This document shows positions 24,856-33,632 of a stretch of DNA of 64,000 nucleotides, one piece after another; positions within the stretch are counted from its first letter, which is position 1, and each line of letters starts with the position of its first letter. This DNA is from Hyphomicrobiales bacterium (GTDB taxonomy: Bacteria > Pseudomonadota > Alphaproteobacteria > Rhizobiales > Xanthobacteraceae): assembly GCA_009377755.1 (NCBI GenBank), contig WHTM01000016.1:35651-99650 (forward strand), read 5' to 3'. The notes under the pieces were generated by a model, which saw only the letters and a program-made list of their open reading frames with translations, did not search any database and was not told the origin of the DNA. The position numbers were made by a program, and so were the translations under genes.

Positions 24856-26265
24856 CTAGTCCGATCGTCCGCTAAGCGCGCCGACGTGCGCTGCGGCAAA
24901 GCTCCGGCTTGCATCGATGGCCGCGTTACGGGCTTGCGCGGTCTTGATCCAGTTCTCCGCCGGCGCACGCACCTCCGGCGGCAGTTTCGTCAGTTCTGCA
25001 AGTATGCCGCCGATATCGTTGCCGTCGGTCCTGACTTCCGCGCGTGCCAGAATTGCGTCGGCATCGTCGCCCGGCTGTTCGCCGATCGGCTGAACGCGGA
25101 CCAGCCGTTCGGCGTTGACCTGCAGCCGCTTCAGGAAGCTCCCGTCGGCCGACGCCTTCGGCGCCGCCATCCGGCGCATCACCGGCAACACGGCACGAAG
25201 CTGTTGCGCGAGAGCCCCCGCCGTCGGGATTCCGGTGTCGGCGAAGGCCTCAAGCGAAACCAGCGCGGCTGTATCGGGTGCGAGCGCCTTCGCGGCGTCG
25301 AGCTCGGTCCGGAACCGATCACCGCGCGCGACCGCCGCCTTGAGCATTTCCGCAACGACAGCGAGCCGCACTGCGCGTCCGTCGGCGCGGGTGTCGCGCC
25401 GTGACGTCAGCGCTGACTGCTGCTGCCTGGCGACGTCCGCTTGCACGGCCTGCGCGGCACCCTCCAGTGCCGTGAGGCGATCGCTCAAGGCAGCGATGTC
25501 CTGGCGATCGATGACCGGGCGCTGGGCGCCTGTGGCCTGGGCGGTCTCGGCCCGTGCTGTCGCCGCATCGGCGTGGCGCCGTGCTGCTTCAGCGGTGGCC
25601 GCGGTCGAGTCGCCGCGGCGCCTGAGCACCGCAATCTCTTCCGCCAGCGCCCCGATGCCCTTCTCGACATCCGCCACACGGCCGGCAAGCGCGGGATCGG
25701 CGGCGGCCGCGCGCGGCACGTTGCCGGCCGCTTCCAGCCTTGCGACGCGGTCTGCGACCGAGTCGATCGTCTTCGGATCGACGGTTCGCGGTGGTTCGCG
25801 TCCAGCAAGCTCGCGGACCATGCCTTCGAGCGTCTCGATCCGCGCGGCTTGCTGACCGACTTCACTCTTGGGTGCAGGAACGCCCCAGAGGGTAAGCATG
25901 GCGACCGCCGCCAGCGCGCCGCCGCCCGCCGCGCCGCCAAGCGCCGGCCAGAGCCTGCTCACTGAAACACGCGGCGCGTTCACGCCCAATGCTTCCGGTT
26001 CGGGCGATTCGGATGATGTGTCGTGGGCGGTGGATGCGGGACCTGGTTCAGATGCCGGCGCGGTTGCGGATGGGGGCGGCGGCACGGCGGCCTCAGCCGG
26101 CGTTGCGTCGGGCGGCGGGGTTGACGACGTGGCCGAGGCAGGGGGGCTGGCCGCGCCCTCGGACGCGGCGATTTCCGTTGCCGTCAGTTCGATCGTGGGC
26201 GGCGGGCGGCGATCCCGGCTAGGGCGGCCCGGCGGCCCCGATGTCTCGTGCTTGTCGTCCGCCAT
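24856..26265 (-). CDS. Mitofilin-like inner-membrane protein
   Basis: 469-residue relative of the mitochondrial Mic60/mitofilin found in alphaproteobacterial hem operons. A Pro/Ala-rich cytoplasmic N-terminus is followed by one membrane helix (about residues 107-128, ALGGAAGGGALAAVAMLTLW), a long coiled-coil region (about 135-300) and a C-terminal helical domain resembling the mitofilin signature (GGILAELTKLPPEVRAPAENW). It is thought to shape inner-membrane invaginations. ATG at 26265 has GAGGA 8 bases upstream; an ATG at 26295 would add 10 residues. It is transcribed with hemD upstream. Confidence 0.85.
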   Translation of the reverse strand: MADDKHETSGPPGRPSRDRRPPPTIELTATEIAASEGAASPPASATSSTPPPDATPAEAAVPPPPSATAPASEPGPASTAHDTSSESPEPEALGVNAPRVSVSRLWPALGGAAGGGALAAVAMLTLWGVPAPKSEVGQQAARIETLEGMVRELAGREPPRTVDPKTIDSVADRVARLEAAGNVPRAAAADPALAGRVADVEKGIGALAEEIAVLRRRGDSTAATAEAARRHADAATARAETAQATGAQRPVIDRQDIAALSDRLTALEGAAQAVQADVARQQQSALTSRRDTRADGRAVRLAVVAEMLKAAVARGDRFRTELDAAKALAPDTAALVSLEAFADTGIPTAGALAQQLRAVLPVMRRMAAPKASADGSFLKRLQVNAERLVRVQPIGEQPGDDADAILARAEVRTDGNDIGGILAELTKLPPEVRAPAENWIKTAQARNAAIDASRSFAAAHVGALSGRSD

Positions 26266-26372
26266 GTCGGATTCCTCGGCTCCTTCATAGCGCATCGGGC
26301 GCGCACGAATCGTAAAGCGGCCAGCTTCAGCGACCGACATAATGCCACGCCGGTCTGGCAGCAACGAGACCG

Positions 26373-27086
26373 TCAGACAGAATCGACGAGTTGCCCCAGC
26401 GAATCCTCGGTGGGGCGGCGAGCGATACGGATCAATGGGGCGCCGGCGGCGGCCAAGGGCTCGGCAATCCGAGCGGACAAGCAGAACTGGACCGGCGCCA
26501 GCGCTGCGCCGCCAAGGCCGGCACGGGCGGCTGCATCAAGGTAGAAGGCGGCGCCGCGGCGGGAGAAGTGCAGCACCCCATCGAGCGCCCCGTGACGCAA
26601 CGCGGCGGCCACGTCGGGAGGCAGGCTGATGGCCGCAACGGCTTGATAAACAACACGCATTTCGACCGCCACGGCGTGGACGGCAAGCGCGTCGGCGAGG
26701 TTGGCGGCGGGGTCGGCGCCGGCGAGATAGAGGAGCGGCTGAGCGCTGCCGCCGTACCGGCCCGCGACCAGTTCGACCAGGTCATGCACGGAGCCGTCCG
26801 GGGAGAGCACGTCGGTGAAGCCGGCGCGCCGCGCGGCCTGCGCGCTGCGGCGCCCGACGGCGATCGCCGGCAGTCCGATAAGCTCTTGACAACGCGGGTG
26901 AATCTTAAGCGCGCGGGCGGCGTTGGCGCTGGTCATCAGCACCGCCGCCCAGGGGCCGGGGCCGAGATCGGCGGCGACCGGCCCGATCCGCATCAGCGGC
27001 GCCAGCAGCACGTCGTGGCCCCGGGCGCGCAGCCGCGCGGCGCTGCGTTCGGCGTCGGCTTCGGGGCGGGTCACAAGCAATTTCAA
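26373..27086 (-). CDS. hemD: Uroporphyrinogen-III synthase
   Basis: 237-residue HemD, which closes and isomerises hydroxymethylbilane to uroporphyrinogen III. LLVTRPEADAERSAARLRARG is the usual N-terminus, TSANAARAL and AVGRRSAQAARRAGF are conserved domain-1 and linker segments, and HFSRRGAAFYLDAAARAGL lies in domain 2. The protein family is highly divergent, so context (hemC 58 bases upstream) matters. The start is a TTG at 27086; no in-frame ATG precedes it. Confidence 0.9.
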   Translation of the reverse strand: MKLLVTRPEADAERSAARLRARGHDVLLAPLMRIGPVAADLGPGPWAAVLMTSANAARALKIHPRCQELIGLPAIAVGRRSAQAARRAGFTDVLSPDGSVHDLVELVAGRYGGSAQPLLYLAGADPAANLADALAVHAVAVEMRVVYQAVAAISLPPDVAAALRHGALDGVLHFSRRGAAFYLDAAARAGLGGAALAPVQFCLSARIAEPLAAAGAPLIRIARRPTEDSLGQLVDSV

Positions 27087-27144
27087 CGGCTTAGACCATG
27101 GTTGCGCTTGATCTTACCCGAAAACCGGTTGCCACTTTTCGGGA

Positions 27145-28086
27145 TCATGCGCTGAGAAATCCGGGTGGCGCGCGTCCGCGCAATTCCATCCCGGCATCCC
27201 GGCCGAGCGCCACCGCTTCGGCCGCGGCGCCAACCCTTTGACATTCCAGGACTTCCGAGCCGTCCGCCCGCAGGATCATGCCGCGGAACCGCACCTCTGC
27301 GCCGGCGACCACGGCATGCCCGGCGATCGGGCTGCGGCAGGAGCCGTCGAGCGCCGAGAGAAATCCGCGCTCCGCGGCCAGCGCCCATTGCGCCGGTTGG
27401 TCCCCGATCATCTCGACGATGTTGCGCGTCGTCGCGTCGTCGTCGCGCGTCTCCATCGCGATGATCCCCTGTCCGACCGCTGGAACAAATTCGTCCACGC
27501 CGAGGACCGCCGTCGCCGCCTGTTCGAGACCGAGCCGCCGCAGTCCGGCGAGCGCCAGCAGGGTGGCGTCGACCTTCCCGGCCTCGAGCTTGGCGATCCG
27601 CGTCTCCACGTTACCCCGGAAGGCGACCACCTCCACGTCGGGCCGCAGCCGCAAGACCTGCGCCTGGCGCCGCAGCGACGCGGTGCCCACGACTGCGCCG
27701 GGCTTGAGCGCGGCAAGCGTCTTCGCCACGCGGCTGATGAAGACGTCGCGCGCGTCCTCGCGCGGCAGGCAGGCGGCGATCGCGAGGCCTGCCGGCAGCA
27801 GCGTCGGCATGTCTTTGGCGGAGTGCACGGCGACGTCGATGGCACCCGCGATCAGCGCCTCCTCGATCTCCTTGGTGAACAGCCCTTTGCCGCCGGCCTC
27901 CGCCAGCGGCCGGTCCTGGATCGTGTCGCCGCTGGTGCGGATCGGCACGATGGCGACGCGCTCTGGCTCGCACGCGAGCGCCGCCGCCAGCCGCGCACGT
28001 ACCTGCCGCGCCTGCGCGAGCGCGAGCGGACTGCCGCGCGTGCCGATGCGCAGGAGGGGGGCGGATGCGGTTGCCGACTGCGCCAT
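27145..28086 (-). CDS. hemC: Hydroxymethylbilane synthase (porphobilinogen deaminase)
   Basis: 313-residue HemC, which condenses four porphobilinogens into hydroxymethylbilane. RIGTRGSPLALAQA at the N-terminus, HSAKDMPT, the Arg-rich GTASLRRQAQVLRLRP, and LDGSCRSP with the Cys that carries the dipyrromethane cofactor are all intact. The ATG at 28086 matches the family start; the frame remains open far upstream but that region is a repeat island. It is divergent from tsaD across 552 bases. Confidence 0.95.
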   Translation of the reverse strand: MAQSATASAPLLRIGTRGSPLALAQARQVRARLAAALACEPERVAIVPIRTSGDTIQDRPLAEAGGKGLFTKEIEEALIAGAIDVAVHSAKDMPTLLPAGLAIAACLPREDARDVFISRVAKTLAALKPGAVVGTASLRRQAQVLRLRPDVEVVAFRGNVETRIAKLEAGKVDATLLALAGLRRLGLEQAATAVLGVDEFVPAVGQGIIAMETRDDDATTRNIVEMIGDQPAQWALAAERGFLSALDGSCRSPIAGHAVVAGAEVRFRGMILRADGSEVLECQRVGAAAEAVALGRDAGMELRGRAPPGFLSA

Positions 28087-28638
28087 GCGACCTCGCGGAA
28101 ACCTTCTTATACCTCCCCCTGCAAGGGGGAGGTCGGCAAGCGAAGCTTGCCGAGTGGGGGTCTTGCGGCAATAAAGACCGCACCCCGAATTGCTGCAAGC
28201 GAGCTTGCCCGCCGAGTAGGCTGCGCGAATGACGGCCCTGCCGCGGCCCCAGTCATTGCGAGGAGGCGCAGCCGACGAAGCAATCCAGGGGCCAGGTACC
28301 AAGACGACTGGATTGCTTCGCCCTCCGCTCGCTATGACGGGCTTGCGGCGTACGGCTTGACCGCCTGGCAAGATCGGCGCGCGGATCGACGCAGATGGCG
28401 TGGGTGGGCTGAGCACTCGGATCGGCGCTTCGCGCTGCGGAATGCGATTCTGTCGTCCCGGAAGCCGCCGAAGGCGGCTATCCGGGACCCATAACCCCTG
28501 CACTATCGATTTGTGCGGTGGACATGCCACATTCAATTGCGATGCTGGTGGTTATGGGTCCCGGCTCGCGCGCCCCCGGATTAAGTCCGGGGTCGCTTGG
28601 CCGGGACGACAGCGGAGAGATTGTAGGATCACCACTCC
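28087..28638. repeat. Repeat island between hemC and tsaD
   Basis: This 552-base divergent gap is built mainly of three palindrome families. First are two adjacent hairpins, acctccccct-gca-agggggaggt (28111-28133) and cggcaagc-gaa-gcttgccg (28134-28152). Second is a tcattgcgag...gaagcaatccag palindrome (28252-28338). Third is a 161-base inverted repeat from tgtcgtcccgg to ccgggacgaca with inner arms gggacccataacc / ggttatgggtccc (28451-28611). No gene is supported in it. The promoters of hemC and tsaD must lie in or between these repeats. Confidence 0.85.
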
Positions 28639-29709
28639 ATGCTCGTGCTCGGCATCGAGACCACCTGTGACGAGACCGCCGCCGCGGTGGTGGAGTGGCG
28701 CGGCGACGCCCGCGGCGGCATCCTGTCGAACGTGATCCTGTCGCAGACCGCCGAGCACGAGGTGTTCGGCGGCGTCGTGCCGGAGATCGCCGCGCGCGCA
28801 CACGTGGAAGCGATCGACCATGTCATCGCCAAGGCGCTCGCCGACGCGGGCCAGAGCCTCGATCGCATGGACGGCATCGCCGCCGCCGCCGGCCCCGGCC
28901 TGATCGGCGGCGTGATCGTCGGGCTGACCACCGCGAAGGCAATGGCGCTGGTGACCGAAAAGCCGCTCATCGCCGTCAACCACCTGGAGGCACATGCGCT
29001 CACCGCGCGGCTGACCGACGGCACGCCGTTTCCCTATTGCCTGTTCCTCGCCTCCGGCGGCCACACGCAGGTGGTGGCGGTGCGCGGCGTCGGCGACTAC
29101 GTGCGGCTCGGCACCACCATGGACGATGCGATCGGCGAGGCATTCGACAAGACCGCGAAGCTCCTCGGCCTCGGCTATCCGGGCGGGCCGCAGGTGGAGC
29201 AGGAGGCCAAGCGCGGCAACCCGAGCCGCTTCGCGCTGCCGCGGCCGATGCTCGGGCGCGACGACGCGAACTTCTCATTGTCGGGGCTGAAGACCGCGCT
29301 GCGGCTCGAAGCGGAACGGATCGCGCCGCTCTCCGACCAGGACGTGGCCGATCTGTGCGCCTCGTTCCAGCAGGCGGTGGCCGACGTGGTGCTGGACCGG
29401 CTGCGCGCGGGCCTCAAGATGTTCCGCGAACGCACCGGCGCGCCCACCGCGCTGGTCGCCGCCGGCGGCGTCGCCGCCAACCAGACGATCCGCAAGGCGC
29501 TGCACCGCGCCGCGTTCGAGGTCGGCACCGCGCTGGTCGTGCCGCCGCCGGAATTGTGCACCGACAACGGCGCGATGATCGCCTGGGCGGGCGCCGAACG
29601 GCTGTGGCTCGGCCTGACCGACCCGCTCGACTTCATGCCGCGGGCGCGGTGGCCGCTGGAGGAGGTGAGGGGGTGGGATAAGGCGGCGGCAACGATACAA
29701 AGAAAGTAA
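28639..29709 (+). CDS. tsaD: tRNA N6-threonylcarbamoyladenosine transferase subunit
   Basis: 356-residue TsaD (Gcp/Kae1), which with TsaB and TsaE transfers the threonylcarbamoyl group to A37 of ANN-decoding tRNAs. [18 protein letters not shown], the metal-binding HLEAH (in [13 protein letters not shown]), [28 protein letters not shown] and [18 protein letters not shown] are hallmark motifs. The ATG at 28639 is the universal family start. By general synteny in this order of bacteria gpsA would be expected soon after, but here it is 12 kb away. Confidence 0.96.
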   Translation: MLVLGIETTCDETAAAVVEWRGDARGGILSNVILSQTAEHEVFGGVVPEIAARAHVEAIDHVIAKALADAGQSLDRMDGIAAAAGPGLIGGVIVGLTTAKAMALVTEKPLIAVNHLEAHALTARLTDGTPFPYCLFLASGGHTQVVAVRGVGDYVRLGTTMDDAIGEAFDKTAKLLGLGYPGGPQVEQEAKRGNPSRFALPRPMLGRDDANFSLSGLKTALRLEAERIAPLSDQDVADLCASFQQAVADVVLDRLRAGLKMFRERTGAPTALVAAGGVAANQTIRKALHRAAFEVGTALVVPPPELCTDNGAMIAWAGAERLWLGLTDPLDFMPRARWPLEEVRGWDKAAATIQRK

Positions 29710-29729
29710 CCGCGCCCGGCGCCCGCCGA

Positions 29730-30659
29730 TCAGCCCATCACCAGCAGCTCCGCCCCCTCGGTCGCGTAGCGCGCATAGCGGAAGTCGCGGATGTTCACGA
29801 GCCGGCCGCCCGCCCATTGCAGCAGCACGAAATAGGTCGGCGGCCCTGATGGATCGCCCGGGTCGCGCACCAGCACCGCCGGGCGCCGATCCACCAGTCC
29901 CGGGACCAGGTGCCAATCCGCGATCCGGTCATAGTTCTCGAAGTACCCCGCGACGTCTCTCCGGCCGCTCCGGCGCGTCCGGTTGACCAGATCGAGCCGC
30001 ACTTCGTCGGCCAGCATGTCGCGGATCGCATCGAAGTCGCGCGCGTTGAAGCGGTCCACGTAGCCGGCGAGGAGCGCGCGCTCGGGCCCCGCCAGCACGG
30101 GCGGGGGAAGCTCGTCGGGTTCCAGCATCAGCTCGCGCAGCCGTTCGCGACCGCGATGCAGGGCAGCCTTCACGGCGGGAATGCTCATCTCGGTGACGCT
30201 GCCGACTTCCTCCAGCGAGTAGCCGAGCACGTCCATGAGGATGATGCTGCTGCGCTGCGTCACCGGCAGACGCATGAACGTCCGAAGGTTGGCGGCCGCG
30301 ATCTGCCGGTCGTTCACCGCGGCGATGGGATCGATAATCATGTCCGGGTCCTGATCGGAGCGAATGGCCTCCTGGCGAGCGCGGCGGCGGAGGAAATCCA
30401 GCGCGGCATTGTGGGTGATGCGAAACAGCCAGCCCTCGGGATTGGCCATCGACCCGCCCTCAGGAAACGCCTCGATCGCCTTCACAAGCGCTCCCTGCAC
30501 CACGTCCTCGCCGTCGATGACCGAGCCCGTCATGCGCGCGCAGTAGCGATGCAGCTTCGGCCGCAGCTCGCGGAGAAGCCGGTCGAAGGCCGCGCGCGCT
30601 TCGCCGCGGCCGAAGGATGACGTGCTCATGGGCCGCGCGATCTCCGCGAGTCCGCTCAT
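29730..30659 (-). CDS. ECF-type sigma factor with C-terminal SnoaL-like domain
   Basis: 309-residue sigma-70-family factor. Region 2 is about residues 25-95 (LHRYCARMTGSVIDGEDVVQ and GWLFRITHNAALDFLRRR). Region 4 is about 130-180 (LPVTQRSSIILMDVLGYSLE and VKAALHRGRERLRE). Residues about 190-305 form a SnoaL/NTF2-like domain (DRFNARDFDAIRDMLADEV), the type of fused tail that controls activity in several ECF groups lacking an anti-sigma factor. The start at 30659 overlaps the upstream gene stop (ATGA), so the two are translationally coupled. It probably controls itself and neighbours, possibly the divergent MFS pump. Confidence 0.88.
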   Translation of the reverse strand: MSGLAEIARPMSTSSFGRGEARAAFDRLLRELRPKLHRYCARMTGSVIDGEDVVQGALVKAIEAFPEGGSMANPEGWLFRITHNAALDFLRRRARQEAIRSDQDPDMIIDPIAAVNDRQIAAANLRTFMRLPVTQRSSIILMDVLGYSLEEVGSVTEMSIPAVKAALHRGRERLRELMLEPDELPPPVLAGPERALLAGYVDRFNARDFDAIRDMLADEVRLDLVNRTRRSGRRDVAGYFENYDRIADWHLVPGLVDRRPAVLVRDPGDPSGPPTYFVLLQWAGGRLVNIRDFRYARYATEGAELLVMG

Positions 30660-30967
30660 GGGTCCTGACGGCCTCCGAGCATACGATAGTTGCCGACGAC
30701 GGTCGCCTCGGCTGACTGCGGCGGCACGATGCAGCGATCCCTAATGTTGCTCTGGAACCTCTGGAAGGCGTCGAGGCCAGGAAGCGGGTTCACACCGTCC
30801 TCGGTCTCGACCACGTGGACGAACGTGCCGTCGGCGAGTTGCAGAGACGCGTAGCGAACGCCCTCCGGCGATTTTGCGCGCAACTCCTCAAAGACGGCCT
30901 CGACCAACCGCCGGTTCTCCCCGGTTCTGTCCGGCTTCGTCTGATAACGTACGACGACTCGTTTCAT
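30656..30967 (-). CDS. Small ABM-like dimeric alpha/beta-barrel protein
   Basis: 103-residue protein with a pattern resembling antibiotic-biosynthesis-monooxygenase-like ferredoxin folds: MKRVVVRYQTKPDRTGENRR (strand then helix), VFEELRAKSP, YASLQLADGTFVHVVET, then a Phe-rich helix LDAFQRFQ. ATG at 30967 has AGGGAG 7 bases upstream. It is the first gene of a two-gene unit with the ECF sigma factor (4-base overlap) and is divergent from the MFS gene across 234 bases. The biochemical role is unknown; in similar operons such proteins may sense or modify a small molecule. Confidence 0.7.
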   Translation of the reverse strand: MKRVVVRYQTKPDRTGENRRLVEAVFEELRAKSPEGVRYASLQLADGTFVHVVETEDGVNPLPGLDAFQRFQSNIRDRCIVPPQSAEATVVGNYRMLGGRQDP

Positions 30968-31201
30968 AGACAAACTCCCTCGGCGGCGGCGCGAGCACTC
31001 GGGCGGCGCGGATCGCACGTCCGGACCGCCGCAGCGGAAAATGGCTTCGCGCCCGTCTCCTGCTGAGACGTTCGGAGCTGGCCAAAGGATTCGCGCGGCG
31101 GAGGATTTTTTCCAGAATCCTTTGGCCATCCTCTTTCGTCTTGGATGTTGCGCCCGGGTTGCTCGATCGCCGCGCCCGCCGCTTCCCACCGAGGACATCC
31201 G

Positions 31202-32602
31202 ATGAACAAATCGAACACAAAGCCGGCGAAAGGCTGGGTCCTTGCCCTCGCCTCGGTCGCCTCATTCATGGTCTCGCTCGACTCCCTGGTCGTGACGACC
31301 GCACTCAGCACCATTCGTGGTGATCTCGGCGCTTCGATCGCAGCGCTGGAGTGGACGGTAAACGCCTACATCCTCAGCTTTGCTGTTCTGCTGTTGACGG
31401 GTGCCGCGCTGGGCGACCGCTTCGGCCGCCGCCGCATGTTCGTGGTGGGCCTCGGGCTGTTCATCGCCGCTTCGGCCGCCTGCGCGCTGGCGGGAAGCGT
31501 CGGCTGGCTGATCGCCGCAAGGGCGGCGCAAGGGGTCGGCGCGGCGTTGGTGATGCCGCTCGCGATGGCGCTCTTGAGCGCGGCGTTCCCGCCGGAGGAG
31601 CGCGGAAAGGCATTGGGGATTTTCAGCGGCGTGACCGGCATTGCCCTCATCGCCGGCCCGGTCGTGGGCGGCGCGGTCGCCGAAGGGCTCGCCTGGCAAT
31701 GGATCTTCTGGATCAACCTGCCGATCGGCCTTGTCGTCATTCCGCTGGTGCTGCGCCGATGCCCGGAAAGTCTTGGACCGGCGGCACGTCTCGATATCCG
31801 CGGCCTCGGCCTGGTGACGGGTTCTGCGTTCGCTCTTGTTTGGGTCTTGATGCGCGGCAATGAGGTCGGCTGGACCAGCGCGGAGGTCATCGGCGTGCTG
31901 CTGATGGGAATCGTTCTCGGCATCGCCTTTGTCGCCTGGGGACTCCACGGCGCCGAACCGATGGTGCCGATGCGGTTTTTCCGTGCGCCGGCCTTCGCGT
32001 CCGGCATGGCGGCGAGCTTTCTGTTCTACGCCGCGATGTACGGCGTCCTGTTCTTCCTGCCGCAGTTCCTACAAATGGCGCAGGGCTTCGGGCCGCTCGG
32101 CGCCGGGTGGCGACTGCTGCCTTGGACCGCGACGCTGTTCGTGTTTGCGCCGATTGGCGGGGCTCTGGTCAACAGGCTTGGTGAACGGCCGCTGGTCGTC
32201 GTCGGGCTGCTCATGCAAGCCGCCGGCTTCGCCTGGATCGCGCTCGTCGCTGCTCCAGATCTCGCCTTCGTCGATCTTGTCGCTCCGCTCGTCGTCGCCG
32301 GCGCTGGCGTGTCGATGGCCATGCCGGCCGCTCAAAACGCCGTCCTGGGTGCCGTTGCCGCGAGCGAGATCGGCAAGGCGTCCGGCGTCTTCAACACCTC
32401 GCGCTTCCTCGGCGGAATGTTCGGGATCGCGGCCCTCGTTGCCGTTTTCGCCGCGACCGGCAATGTTGACTCACCTGAGGCGTTCGCGGCCGGGTTCGCT
32501 CCGGCGATGGGCATGTCCGCCGCCCTATCGCTTGCAGGAGCAATTGCCGCGCTTGCGCTGCCTCGAAGGCGCCAACTGGTCAAGGACCGGGCAAGCGCCT
32601 AA
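31202..32602 (+). CDS. MFS transporter, DHA2 (14-TM) drug-efflux type
   Basis: 466-residue major-facilitator permease of the EmrB/QacA type. TM1 contains LASVASFMVSLDSLVVTTALSTI, motif A is GALGDRFGRRRMF-like (AALGDRFGRRRMF), and motif C is GPVVGGAVAEGLAWQWIFWINLPIG, the antiporter hallmark. Hydrophobic segments support 13-14 helices. The ATG at 31202 has GAGGAC upstream. It is divergent from the ECF-sigma/ABM unit, so it is a candidate target of that sigma factor. The exported substrate is not predictable. Confidence 0.9.
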   Translation: MNKSNTKPAKGWVLALASVASFMVSLDSLVVTTALSTIRGDLGASIAALEWTVNAYILSFAVLLLTGAALGDRFGRRRMFVVGLGLFIAASAACALAGSVGWLIAARAAQGVGAALVMPLAMALLSAAFPPEERGKALGIFSGVTGIALIAGPVVGGAVAEGLAWQWIFWINLPIGLVVIPLVLRRCPESLGPAARLDIRGLGLVTGSAFALVWVLMRGNEVGWTSAEVIGVLLMGIVLGIAFVAWGLHGAEPMVPMRFFRAPAFASGMAASFLFYAAMYGVLFFLPQFLQMAQGFGPLGAGWRLLPWTATLFVFAPIGGALVNRLGERPLVVVGLLMQAAGFAWIALVAAPDLAFVDLVAPLVVAGAGVSMAMPAAQNAVLGAVAASEIGKASGVFNTSRFLGGMFGIAALVAVFAATGNVDSPEAFAAGFAPAMGMSAALSLAGAIAALALPRRRQLVKDRASA

Positions 32603-32659
32603 CGCAAATGACCGGCGAGCTGTTCGCTTTCAAAGAACCGGCGTCGGCTGACCGCAGTC

Positions 32660-32766
32660 CGTAGGGCGCAGAAGCGCAGTGTATTGCGCCGTTGGCTGAA
32701 TCGTTACGGACGAGCTGGGTTTGCATGCGTGGCATGGCGGGATACGCTCCGCCAATCCGCCCTACG
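32660..32766. repeat. Interspersed repeat, cgtagggcg...cgccctacg family
   Basis: Imperfect palindrome bounded by cgtagggcg (32660) and cgccctacg (32758-32766), with the recognisable inner segment gcgggatacgctccgccaat. A decayed relative is at 51446-51516. It lies just upstream of the GST gene, and its right end is 22 bases from the ATG. Confidence 0.65.
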
Positions 32767-32788
32767 ATCACCCGCCGAAGCCCCAGCC

Positions 32789-33574
32789 ATGCTCTACCTC
32801 TACCACGGCACCACATCCGTCTGCGCCATCAAGGTGCGGCTGACGCTCGCGGAAAAAGCGCTGCCGTGGGAGGGCGAGATCCTCGCGTTGCAGCGCGGCG
32901 ATCAATACCGGCCGGAATATCTCAAGCTCAATCCCAACGCGGTGGTGCCGACGCTGGTGCATGACGGCAAGGTAGTGATCGAGTCGACGCTGATCATGGA
33001 GTATCTCGACGAGACCTTCCCCGAAGTCGCCCTGATGCCGCGCGATCCTTACGCGCGCGCGCAGGCGCGGCTGTGGCTCAAGCGCGTGGACGAGTTGCAC
33101 GTCCACACCGGCACGCTCACCACCGCGGTGGCGTTCCGCCGCTACTTCATGCGGCAGACGCCGGATGGGCGCGACGCCTACGTCGCCCGCAAGCTCGACC
33201 CGGTCAAGCGCGAGCGGTTGGCGCGGATCATGGATGACGGCCTCGGCGCCCCCGATGCGGCGGACGCGGCGCGGCGGCACGATGCGTTCATCGGCGCCAT
33301 GGAGGCGGCGCTGGCGCACTCCGGCCATCTCGCCGGTGATGCCTTCACGCTGGCGGATGCCGCGGCGCTTCCCTACGTCAACCGCTGCAACGTGCTCGGG
33401 CTGGCCGGGCTATGGGAGACGCGGCGGCCGCGCGTGGCGGACTGGCTTCGCCGCATGCAGCGGCGGCCGTCGTTCGCATCCGCGATCACCGCCTGGTGGG
33501 ATGACGATGCCCGGCAACGCTTCGACGTTCCGCGCGATGAGGTCTGGGCGGAATGCGCACAGATTCTGCGCTAA
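32789..33574 (+). CDS. Glutathione S-transferase family protein
   Basis: 261-residue GST-fold protein. The N-terminal thioredoxin-like domain holds YLYHGTTSVCAIKVRLTLAE (the Ser/Cys at residues 10-12 are catalytic candidates), NPNAVVPTLVHDG with the cis-Pro, and ESTLIMEYLDE for the glutathione gamma-glutamyl contact. The C-terminal helical domain contains LAGDAFTLADAAALPYVNR, the N-capping motif. ATG at 32789 is close to the end of an interspersed repeat, so its promoter is probably provided by or crosses that repeat. Confidence 0.88.
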   Translation: MLYLYHGTTSVCAIKVRLTLAEKALPWEGEILALQRGDQYRPEYLKLNPNAVVPTLVHDGKVVIESTLIMEYLDETFPEVALMPRDPYARAQARLWLKRVDELHVHTGTLTTAVAFRRYFMRQTPDGRDAYVARKLDPVKRERLARIMDDGLGAPDAADAARRHDAFIGAMEAALAHSGHLAGDAFTLADAAALPYVNRCNVLGLAGLWETRRPRVADWLRRMQRRPSFASAITAWWDDDARQRFDVPRDEVWAECAQILR

Positions 33575-33632
33575 GCCGCCAGGCGCAATAGCGAGCCTAT
33601 TGCGCCCGTTATTGCCGCCGGTGCCGCGCCTA

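Noticed and set aside
24856..26265. Uroporphyrinogen-III methyltransferase (HemX)
   Set aside because: The membrane helix plus coiled coil architecture recalls HemX of enterobacteria, but the C-terminal segment and alphaproteobacterial position fit the mitofilin-like family better.
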